Assembly (NCBI GenBank): GCA_002869465.1
Contig: PKSW01000130.1
Location: forward strand, 1-12,608
Direction: 5' to 3'
DNA: 12,608 nt
Source: Marinilabiliales bacterium
GTDB taxonomy: Bacteria; Bacteroidota; Bacteroidia; Bacteroidales; F082
Shown piece after piece: positions 1 through 7,002 of the stretch. The notes beneath the pieces were generated by a model. The model did no database searches. It was not told the DNA's origin and worked only from the letters and a program-made list of their open reading frames with translations. The position numbers were made by a program, and so were the translations under genes. Numbering within the stretch: the stretch's first letter is position 1; every line of letters begins with the position of its first letter.

Positions 1-1140
1 CACATGGCTCCAGTTCATACCTTCCGGCAGTTTTGATATTTTCAACCAGACAATTAATTTTGCTGCAAATGCAATACCCAGGGGTTTACCTAATGTGAGA
101 CCAAAAATAATACCAATAGAAATAGGGTTTAAAATCAGTTCAACGATATTACCTGCGATATGAACTCCTGCATTACTTAAAGCAAATAATGGGAGAATAA
201 TAAAGGTTGACACCGGGTGCAGTGCATGTTCCAGTTTTTGTAAAGGTGTATGTGCTTTGTCGCTGAGTTCATCAATCTTTGTTATAGTTTTAAGTTGTTT
301 TTTAGTAAGTAGCGTATTTTTATTTGGCTCAATGCTGTCAAAAATTCGTGTTAACCTATAAAGTTGACTCACATATACCGATTCACTTATTTTTGTCCGA
401 GCAGGAATGGTAAAAGCGATCAATACACCAGCAATAGTAGCGTGAACACCCGAATAAAGAAAAGCCATCCATACTCCTAAAAATCCAACCAGTCCGTAGA
501 AAACGGTTCTGCGCACACCCAGGTAATTAGCACCCATCAGCACCAGAAGGAAAAATCCACCAAGCATCAGCTCAGTAAAATCGATCGATTTGGTATAGAA
601 AACAGCAATAACCAACACGGCTCCCAGGTCGTCAGCTACGGCCAGTGCCGTTAAAAATATTTTTAAACTGAGTGGCACCCTTTTACCAATCATGGCCAGT
701 AAGCCCAGCGCAAAAGCTATATCAGTTGCCATTGGAACGCCCCAACCATTTAAATTCTGAGGGTTGCTAACATTTACAATCACATAAAACAGCGCCGGGA
801 TCACCATCCCCCCAATAGCAGCCGCCAAGGGTAATGAAGCCTTTTTCCAGGTGGATAAATCTCCAGCCATTACTTCGCGTTTGATTTCCAGTCCGATGGT
901 AAAGAAAAACAAGGCCATCAACCCGTCATTGATCCAGTGGCCTATGGTTGCTACGGTATTAATTTCACCAAAAACAAATCCCATTTTAACCTCATGCCAC
1001 ACGTAATGATATTGCTCATAAAAATTTGAATTGGCCCAAATAACAGCTATAATAGTGGAGGCGATCAGGATGATTCCACCTAACAAATCCTGTGTAAACA
1101 AATGTTTGGCAATAAATGGCTTAGCCTGCTTCTTATTCAT
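1..1140 (-). CDS. nhaA: Na+/H+ antiporter NhaA (C-terminus beyond left edge)
   Basis: Inner-membrane antiporter that exports Na+ in exchange for H+, helping control pH and sodium. The minus-strand frame begins with ATG at 1140 and stays open for 380 codons to base 1, so the last part of the protein is outside the window. Family landmarks are clear: ATDIAFALG around residue 140, the ion-binding pair Asp170-Asp171 in ALAVADDLGAVLV, LEHALHPVSTFIILPLFA near residues 301-320, and GLTLGKPLGIAF with Lys352. Asp140, Asp170 and Asp171 sit seven residues later than Asp133, Asp163 and Asp164 of the E. coli protein, so all key residues are present; Lys352 corresponds to Lys300. The hydrophilic N-terminus (MNKKQAKPFIAKHLF) also fits. 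No Shine-Dalgarno is visible before the start. It is divergent from the PagL-like gene, with about 210 bases between the starts. Confidence 0.96.
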   Translation of the reverse strand, partial: MNKKQAKPFIAKHLFTQDLLGGIILIASTIIAVIWANSNFYEQYHYVWHEVKMGFVFGEINTVATIGHWINDGLMALFFFTIGLEIKREVMAGDLSTWKKASLPLAAAIGGMVIPALFYVIVNVSNPQNLNGWGVPMATDIAFALGLLAMIGKRVPLSLKIFLTALAVADDLGAVLVIAVFYTKSIDFTELMLGGFFLLVLMGANYLGVRRTVFYGLVGFLGVWMAFLYSGVHATIAGVLIAFTIPARTKISESVYVSQLYRLTRIFDSIEPNKNTLLTKKQLKTITKIDELSDKAHTPLQKLEHALHPVSTFIILPLFALSNAGVHIAGNIVELILNPISIGIIFGLTLGKPLGIAFAAKLIVWLKISKLPEGMNWSHV

Positions 1141-1172
1141 TTTTTCTATTATAAATTTCAAATTTTAAAGCG

Positions 1173-1201
1173 CTAAAGTAATAAATCAAAACCAATGTCA
1201 A
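1173..1201 (-). promoter_or_regulatory. possible nhaA promoter
   Basis: Read on the minus strand, TTG (1199-1201) is followed after 18 bases by TACTTTAG (1173-1180), one mismatch from the Bacteroidota -7 box TAnnTTTG. Transcription would start near 1167, leaving a leader of about 27 bases. The region around and upstream of the -33 box holds repeated CAATTG words (1199-1204 and 1220-1225) and a loose inverted repeat GTCAA...TTGAC (1197-1232). This could be an operator, but the signal is weak. Confidence 0.3.
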
Positions 1202-1261
1202 TTGATAACAATTAGAAGCCAATTGTGTTGACTTTTAATAATAATTTGAAATAATTCCAAA

Positions 1262-1291
1262 TTGTCAAACCGTTAACATGTTTTATATTTG
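1262..1291 (+). promoter_or_regulatory. promoter of the PagL-like gene
   Basis: TTG (1262-1264), a 19-base spacer and TATATTTG (1284-1291) match the Bacteroidota housekeeping promoter pattern (TTG / TAnnTTTG) exactly. The start of transcription would be near 1297, about 50 bases before the chosen ATG. The rest of the 1141-1339 gap is AT-rich and holds no gene that I can see. Confidence 0.55.
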
Positions 1292-1351
1292 TATCTGACA
1301 GTCAAAACCCACTGAATTCCATTAAAGTTACTTGGACAGATGGAGCGCAAT

Positions 1352-2569
1352 ATGAAGCATCTATACTTTTTCATCATTTGTTGTATTTTTATGGCTTCAA
1401 TTGCTCAGGCACAAACGGGCAATGATAGCAATAAGAAGGCTGCTTTCTTCATACAACCTGAGCTATTGATTGGAAAAGCCTTACCTTCAAATTCCAATTT
1501 TCCTAAAACCGAACTTGAACGCATCTTTTCAGTGAGCTTTGGTAAATATATTCAAGATACTAGTCTTTCCTGGTCTGTATTTTATAATTACCCTTCAGTT
1601 GGAATATCTGTAACTTATTCTAATTTCGGTAAAAATGACGTTTTCGGAAACGCCTACAGTGTTATTCCATTTATAGCAATAAGTACTTCAAAAAAACAAG
1701 CGGGTAATTTTTATTTCAAGATTGGGTTGGGTGCTTCATATTTTACAAAATTTTATAATGAAGATTCTAACCCATATAATTTGGCCATTGGGTCTACATT
1801 TACATGGGCATTTGAATCTACTTTACATTATAATATCTATGTAACACCAGTCACTGCTTTAAGTATTGGTGGTGGGTTTATTCATCACTCTAACGGACAT
1901 ACTCAGCTACCTAATCTCGGTTTAAACTCCCTATTATTCAGTTTTACTTCTAGATTTTACTTAAAACCACTTAATGATCAGCAATTATTCGGTCTTGAAA
2001 AACCAATTAAAAAGCAATCAAGAAATTATTTTATATCAGTCAGGAATGGTTTGGGTTATCATGTACTTGGTGGTGCAATGGGATCTATTGATGACCAAAA
2101 AAGAATTGTTCAGAGTATATCTGCAAGTGGTGGGATCATATTTAATCAATTAGTAAAAGTTGGTTTAGGTATGACATATCGTTTCTATCAGCAATACCAC
2201 AATTATTTAAACCTGATACAAACATCAGGCATGAGCGAGAATGATTTTTGGAATTCTTCGAATATATTTGTCTTTGTTGGTTGTGAATTATTTTTGGGAC
2301 ATGTAAGTATGGATAGTGAAATCGGTATAAATCTTTTCAAACCATTTTATGAAGAGTTTAATCGTGAATTTGAGGACGACAGTGAATTTAAGTATCAGCT
2401 AAAAATGATATTTGCAACCCGACTGGGGTTAAAGGTATATGCTGTCAGCACTAGCAGGAACCCTAAAAATAATGTTTATATAGGAGCACACATTAATGCC
2501 AATTTTTTACAGGCAGATTTCTCAGAACTCAGCATTGGTTATGTGTATAGGTTTAGTAAAACAAATTGA
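1352..2569 (+). CDS. PagL-like acyloxyacyl hydrolase / lipid A deacylase homologue
   Basis: Probable outer-membrane beta-barrel related to the lipid A 3-O-deacylase PagL, which removes an acyl chain from lipid A. I chose the ATG at 1352 because GGAG (1342-1345) precedes it by 6 bases and the protein then opens with a clean signal peptide (MKHLYFFIICCIFMASIAQA, cut before QTGND). An ATG at 1340 in the same frame is the alternative. The diagnostic segment is GGGFIHHSNGHTQLPNLGLN, residues 173-192, which carries the His-x-Ser-Asn-Gly pattern of the PagL active site (His178 and Ser180). The rest is alternating aromatic/polar beta-strand sequence. At about 405 residues it is more than twice the size of PagL itself; after the motif there is roughly another 200 residues of barrel-like sequence. 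Substrate and activity are inferred, and it may be a non-catalytic relative. It appears to be a single-gene unit. Confidence 0.72.
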   Translation: MKHLYFFIICCIFMASIAQAQTGNDSNKKAAFFIQPELLIGKALPSNSNFPKTELERIFSVSFGKYIQDTSLSWSVFYNYPSVGISVTYSNFGKNDVFGNAYSVIPFIAISTSKKQAGNFYFKIGLGASYFTKFYNEDSNPYNLAIGSTFTWAFESTLHYNIYVTPVTALSIGGGFIHHSNGHTQLPNLGLNSLLFSFTSRFYLKPLNDQQLFGLEKPIKKQSRNYFISVRNGLGYHVLGGAMGSIDDQKRIVQSISASGGIIFNQLVKVGLGMTYRFYQQYHNYLNLIQTSGMSENDFWNSSNIFVFVGCELFLGHVSMDSEIGINLFKPFYEEFNREFEDDSEFKYQLKMIFATRLGLKVYAVSTSRNPKNNVYIGAHINANFLQADFSELSIGYVYRFSKTN

Positions 2570-2620
2570 CAGGAAAGTATGTGAAATAATCTACTCAGAT
2601 ATCGTCATCATTACACAAAA

Positions 2621-2650
2621 AAAAGCTCCTTCAATATTGAAGGAGCTTTT
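2621..2650. terminator. bidirectional terminator between the PagL-like gene and gdhA
   Basis: A perfect 30-base palindrome with a GCTCCTTC arm and its complement GAAGGAGC around an AATATT-type centre. It has an A-run on the left (2617-2624) and TTTT on the right. Read from either strand it gives a GC-containing hairpin followed by U residues. It lies 51 bases after the plus-strand stop and 21 bases after the gdhA stop, so it very likely ends both convergent transcripts. Confidence 0.9.
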
Positions 2651-2671
2651 ATATGTTGACAAACCTTAAAA

Positions 2672-4009
<1,338 letters not shown>

Positions 4010-4073
4010 AACCTCTTTATTTTGTGATTAATCTAAACTGTTATTTTTTCACATTGTTAATTTAATAACAGTG

Positions 4074-4103
4074 CAAAATTATACTTATTTATCGACATGC
4101 AAA
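4074..4103 (-). promoter_or_regulatory. gdhA promoter
   Basis: On the minus strand TTTG (4100-4103), an 18-base spacer and TAATTTTG (4074-4081) fit the Bacteroidota promoter pattern. The predicted start, near 4067, leaves a leader of about 58 bases. The leader's first part contains an 8-base inverted repeat, CTGTTATT (4038-4045) and AATAACAG (4064-4071), which spans the start site and could be a regulator site or a leader hairpin. Confidence 0.45.
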
Positions 4104-4189
4104 CGTTTGTTTACAAAAAACAAGAATTTTTACTGCTTCTAAATAATCTGACCGAAATTGTTTCAAATTTTATCATATTTACGACAATC

Positions 4190-4205
4190 AACTAAATATT
4201 TAGTT
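4190..4205. promoter_or_regulatory. operator 1 of the blaI-like operon (upstream of -33)
   Basis: AACTAAATATTTAGTT is a perfect 16-base palindrome just upstream of the predicted -33 box of the BlaI-type operon. It has the same arms as two other sites (4250-4267 and 6281-6296): AACTAA, four variable bases, TTAGTT. Repeated dyads around a BlaI-family gene's promoter are the expected form of autoregulatory operators; binding itself is inferred. Confidence 0.75.
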
Positions 4206-4211
4206 ATTTAC

Positions 4212-4242
4212 TTGACAATTGCTAAGTTTTTTATTTTCTTTG
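4212..4242 (+). promoter_or_regulatory. promoter of the blaI/blaR1-like operon
   Basis: TTG (4212-4214), 20 bases, then TTTCTTTG (4235-4242), which is one mismatch from TAnnTTTG. Transcription would begin near 4248-4250, at the edge of operator 2. Operator 1 lies just above the -33 box, so the promoter is bracketed by the two dyads, as expected for repression by a dimeric BlaI-type protein. Confidence 0.5.
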
Positions 4243-4249
4243 CAATAAT

Positions 4250-4267
4250 TAACTAATTTTTTAGTTA
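4250..4267. promoter_or_regulatory. operator 2 of the blaI-like operon (at the start site)
   Basis: TAACTAATTTTTTAGTTA has 7-base arms around TTTT. It covers the predicted transcription start and ends 17 bases before the repressor's ATG. Its centre is 61 bases from that of operator 1, close to six helical turns, so both dimers could bind the same DNA face. Confidence 0.75.
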
Positions 4268-4284
4268 TAGAAAGAAAACAACTC

Positions 4285-4659
4285 ATGAAACAACTTACCC
4301 GTGCCGAAGAACAAGTGATGCAGGTTTTGTGGCGCCTTGAAAAGGCTTATGTTAGGGATATTCTGGATCATTTTCCGAAACCTCAACCTGCCTATAATAC
4401 GGTATCTACCATTGTAAGAATACTTGAAAAAAAGGGGTTCATTGATTACAAGGCATTTGGAAAAGCACATGAATATTATCCGCTGGTATCAAAAAAGGAA
4501 TACCGGAAGAAACACTTTAAAGGATTTGTAAGTAATTATTTTGGCAATTCGTATATGGCACTCACCTCTTTTTTTACGAAAGACCAGGATTTGAGTCTGC
4601 AGGAACTAGAGGAAATTAAAGCCTTGATCGAAAAAGAAATCGAACAAAAGAAAAAATAG
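4285..4659 (+). CDS. BlaI/MecI/CopY-family transcriptional repressor
   Basis: Winged-helix repressor of 124 residues, the usual family length. Family marks are the N-terminus MKQLTRAEEQVMQVLWRLEK, the recognition-helix region PAYNTVSTIVRILEKKGF (residues 35-52), and HEYYPLVSKKEY, the wing and link to the dimerisation helices. In BlaI of Staphylococcus aureus the sensor inactivates the repressor by cutting the Asn101-Phe102 bond. By alignment, SFFTKDQDLS here places the equivalent bond at about Phe96-Phe97 (inference). The gene is 17 bases upstream of the metalloprotease sensor and surely cotranscribed with it. Two dyads flank the promoter, pointing to autoregulation. No Shine-Dalgarno is evident. 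No beta-lactamase or PBP2a-type gene is nearby, so blaI or mecI would overstate what is known. Confidence 0.92.
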   Translation: MKQLTRAEEQVMQVLWRLEKAYVRDILDHFPKPQPAYNTVSTIVRILEKKGFIDYKAFGKAHEYYPLVSKKEYRKKHFKGFVSNYFGNSYMALTSFFTKDQDLSLQELEEIKALIEKEIEQKKK

Positions 4660-4676
4660 CAATATATATCTCTAAC

Positions 4677-6263
4677 ATGGATTTTCTATTCATATACCTG
4701 ATCAAGTCAAGCCTGAGCTTAGCTATTTTGTATATAAGCTATGAGTTGTTTTTCAGGAAAGAAGCCTATTTTAACTTTAGCAGGTATTTTCTTTTGTTTA
4801 CGCTTTTAGTGGTGATTATTTTACCGTTCATCCCTTATAATGCCACGCAAATAGTATCGGTAGCCTCGATACAGCTTGGTGAAGTGATCATCCGTTCCGG
4901 AATTCCTTCATTTACACTGAATGAAGTAGTGATCAGCGCCAAAGATCCTTCAAATAATGTTGTTGATTTCAACTCTCCATATGCCATCCTTTTCATTATT
5001 TATATAGCCGGTGTTCTGTTCAAGTCGTTGCAATTTATTTTCAGGTTATGGCAGATCAGAAGGCTGGTCAATAAATCAGAAACAATTGAATCAGAAGGGC
5101 TTACATTTGTATTAACACAGAAGGGCTCCCCTACTTTCTCATTCTTAAAATGGATATTTATCGACCAGCAACTTTTCGAGAAGAAAGACGAAATTGAAGG
5201 CATTATTTCACATGAAAAAATTCACAGTAGACAGGGCCACACTTTCGATCTGATAATTGCCGAATTGCTAACGATCATTCAATGGTTCAATCCATTGGCA
5301 TATTTACTCAAAAAGACGATCAAGGAAAACCATGAATACATTACAGATCATGAGGTAATTGAGAATTATCAATCCATGAATGCATATCAGTTATTACTGG
5401 TACATCATTCAAGCAGCATAAAGTCAAATGTTTTAACACATAATTTTAGTTATTCACTTTTAAAAAGGAGGTTACATATGATGAAAAAATCAAAACACCC
5501 GTTGCGTTTCGCACTGGGTATGCTTTTTATAGCAACCACAATGGTTGTTATCTTTTTTGCATGCTCCAGCCCGGATAAAAAACAAGTTGATCCGACTGGA
5601 GAAGTCAGTAAGGATAGTGAAGCTACATTTGAAGTAGTGGAAGTAATGCCTGAATACCCGGGTGGTATGGAAGCATTAATTGAATATCTTGGCTCTAACA
5701 TCAAATATCCTGACCAAGCTAAGCAAGAAGGGATTGAAGGTAAAGTATTCGTCAATTTCATTGTTGAAAAAGACGGTTCTATTGGCGAAACCAAAGTGAT
5801 ACGTGGTATTGGAGGAGGTTGTGATGAAGAAGCTGTAAGGGTAGTGAGCCAAATGCCAGATTGGATACCGGGAACCCAACGGGGCCAGTCTGTAAGGGTA
5901 AGTTATAATTTACCAATTAGTTTCAAACTTAGTGATCAGGAAAAAGATACCATTTACAATGTTGTAGAAGTCATGCCTGCATTTCCTGGTGGTAACGAAG
6001 CCTTATTTTCTTATCTATCCAAGAATATTAAGTATCCTGAGAACGCAAAAAAAGAAGGTATTAACGGGCGTGTATTTATCAACTTTATTATAGAAAAAAG
6101 TGGTAAAGTAGGCGAAGTGAAATTATTGCGTGGTATTGGCGGTGGTTGTGATGAAGAAGCCATGAGAGTTGTTAGCGAAATGCCAAATTGGAAACCAGGT
6201 TTACAAGATGGCCAACCCGTTCGTGTCTCCTATAATATTCCGATCAAATTTGCTTTAAACTAA
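4677..6263 (+). CDS. BlaR1-like M56 metalloprotease with two TonB C-terminal domains
   Basis: Membrane sensor-protease of the BlaR1/MecR1 (M56) type, probably partner of the upstream repressor. Predicted membrane spans are at about residues 4-22, 35-54, 102-120 and 277-295. The zinc site is HEKIH (His179, Glu180, His183), followed by QWFNPLAYLLKK and ENHEYITDHEVI with Glu220 as likely third ligand; the family pattern is intact. After the last span there is no penicillin-binding domain. Instead there are two tandem TonB C-terminal domains (about 318-418 and 427-527), about 69% identical by hand count, each with VVEVMP..PGG, NIKYP, GIGGGCDEEA and a final SYN.PI.F strand. M56 proteins with one TonB-like tail are common in Bacteroidota; the doubled tail is less usual. 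What the tail senses or contacts is unknown. An internal start at Met268 is possible (see 5465-5480). Confidence 0.9.
   Translation: MDFLFIYLIKSSLSLAILYISYELFFRKEAYFNFSRYFLLFTLLVVIILPFIPYNATQIVSVASIQLGEVIIRSGIPSFTLNEVVISAKDPSNNVVDFNSPYAILFIIYIAGVLFKSLQFIFRLWQIRRLVNKSETIESEGLTFVLTQKGSPTFSFLKWIFIDQQLFEKKDEIEGIISHEKIHSRQGHTFDLIIAELLTIIQWFNPLAYLLKKTIKENHEYITDHEVIENYQSMNAYQLLLVHHSSSIKSNVLTHNFSYSLLKRRLHMMKKSKHPLRFALGMLFIATTMVVIFFACSSPDKKQVDPTGEVSKDSEATFEVVEVMPEYPGGMEALIEYLGSNIKYPDQAKQEGIEGKVFVNFIVEKDGSIGETKVIRGIGGGCDEEAVRVVSQMPDWIPGTQRGQSVRVSYNLPISFKLSDQEKDTIYNVVEVMPAFPGGNEALFSYLSKNIKYPENAKKEGINGRVFINFIIEKSGKVGEVKLLRGIGGGCDEEAMRVVSEMPNWKPGLQDGQPVRVSYNIPIKFALN
5465..5480 (+). promoter_or_regulatory. 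internal Shine-Dalgarno and in-frame ATG within the M56-TonB gene
   Basis: AAGGAGG (5465-5471) stands 6 bases before ATG (5478-5480) and 9 bases before a second ATG (5481), both in the gene's own frame (Met268, Met269). It is the strongest ribosome-binding sequence I see in the window. A product from here would be 261 residues: MMKKSKHPLRFALGM, a hydrophobic stretch to IFFACSSPDKK, then both TonB domains. This resembles a lipoprotein precursor with Cys at position 29, although Phe at -3 is not ideal for a lipobox. Caution: the SD bases also encode Lys-Arg-Arg, a basic stretch common before the last membrane span in this family. Confidence 0.4.
5628..6257 (+). repeat. tandem duplication of the TonB C-terminal domain
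   Basis: Two direct copies of an approximately 300-base unit, about 5628-5930 and 5955-6257, are separated by a short linker coding for SDQEKDTI. At protein level 69 of 100 aligned positions match by my count, without gaps. The best conserved block is RGIGGGCDEEA, and its DNA is also nearly the same in both copies (gttgtgatgaagaagc). This suggests an internal duplication within the gene, now partly diverged. Confidence 0.85.
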
Positions 6264-6280
6264 TTTTTTTTGATTTTATC

Positions 6281-6296
6281 AACTAAGAACTTAGTT
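6281..6296. promoter_or_regulatory. third AACTAA-N4-TTAGTT dyad, 3' of the operon
   Basis: AACTAAGAACTTAGTT has the same six-base arms and the same four-base spacing as the two promoter operators, but lies 18 bases after the stop of the M56-TonB gene and just ahead of the terminator. The flanking genes converge here, so no promoter is obviously served. It may be an auxiliary site for looping, a roadblock, or a relic of a lost target gene. Confidence 0.6.
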
Positions 6297-6304
6297 GTAT
6301 TTTA

Positions 6305-6344
6305 ATTACTTTCGGGTAGTCATTATCCGGAAGTAATTTTTTTT
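6305..6344 (+). terminator. terminator of the blaI-M56 operon
   Basis: ATTACTTTCGG (6305-6315) pairs with CCGGAAGTAAT (6327-6337) to form an 11-base stem with one G-U pair and an 11-base loop, followed by eight T residues (6337-6344). The T-run overlaps the stop codon of the convergent MORN gene. On the other strand the hairpin is followed only by a poor U-tract, so it acts mainly for the plus strand. Confidence 0.85.
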
Positions 6345-6990
6345 ATGGCTTTCGCACTTCCCGGCCATCTTCAAAGTAAAGTACTTTTTCCAACTTCCCT
6401 TCTTCATCATACCACTTTTCGGTCTCGTTTTTCAGGTTATTTTTATAAGAAATTTCCCTTTTTAAATTGCCTTTGGGCCACCATGCCTTTTGGATACCAT
6501 TACCCTTATCAAAATTACCCACACCTACAATATCTCCACCCGGTCCATAATACACCCATTTGTCTGTAAAGAGTCCTTTTGAATATGCACCTTCAATTTT
6601 AATTTTGCCACCAGGAAACCATTCATAATATTTTCCTGAAAGTGTATCGTTTACATAATTTTCCTCTAGCACTTTATTCCCGTTTGAAGCATAAGTCACA
6701 GCTGTTCCTTCAAGAATACCGTTCTTGTAAAACGATTCGGTTTCAAGATGACCATTACTGTACCATCGTTTTAAAGGTCCATCAAGCACATTATCCTTAT
6801 AATATACCTCCTGCTCTTTCTGCCCATTTTCAAAATACCAGGTAGCTTGTCCATTCAACTTATCATCAATGTAACGCAACTCCGATTTCAAATTGCCGTT
6901 TTCCCAGTATGATTTTCTTGTATCTGATGCGCAGGAAGTCATAAAACCCGTGAGCAACAGTATGATCGTAATTTTAAAGAGTGAATTCAT
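6343..6990 (-). CDS. MORN-repeat (YwqK-like) lipoprotein
   Basis: Predicted lipoprotein of 215 residues. MNSLFKITIILLLTGFMTSC is a signal peptide ending in a lipobox-like MTSC, with Cys20 as the lipidated residue. From about residue 27 to the end it consists of eight repeats of 21-24 residues of the MORN_2 type, each with an aromatic pair, an N/P-x-G turn and a polar strand, for example YWENGNLKSELRY, WYFENGQKEQEVYY, RWYSNGHLETESFY and AWWPKGNLKREISY. Databases often name such proteins 'YwqK family antitoxin', but no toxin gene is present here and the name should not be read as a function. The start lies 12 bases after the stop of the LysM gene, so the two are almost certainly cotranscribed. 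It probably acts at the cell envelope, where the repeats may serve for binding. Role unknown. Confidence 0.85.
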   Translation of the reverse strand: MNSLFKITIILLLTGFMTSCASDTRKSYWENGNLKSELRYIDDKLNGQATWYFENGQKEQEVYYKDNVLDGPLKRWYSNGHLETESFYKNGILEGTAVTYASNGNKVLEENYVNDTLSGKYYEWFPGGKIKIEGAYSKGLFTDKWVYYGPGGDIVGVGNFDKGNGIQKAWWPKGNLKREISYKNNLKNETEKWYDEEGKLEKVLYFEDGREVRKP

Positions 6991-7002
6991 AATTCCTTAA
7001 AT

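Noticed and set aside
4261..4470. A minus-strand frame over the operator 2 / repressor start
   Set aside because: It covers the operator and the winged-helix coding sequence on the opposite strand; no ribosome-binding site or similarity is seen.
5000..5879. Minus-strand open frames inside the M56-TonB gene
   Set aside because: They are antisense to clear zinc-protease and TonB domain sequence, with no start signals or recognisable motifs.
6281..6296. Third AACTAA dyad as the terminator hairpin of the operon
   Set aside because: Its arms are AT-rich and too weak, and a much better hairpin with an eight-T run lies just after it at 6305-6344.
6343..6990. Toxin-antitoxin module based on the common 'YwqK antitoxin' label
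   Set aside because: The protein is a predicted exported lipoprotein, and neither neighbour resembles a toxin.
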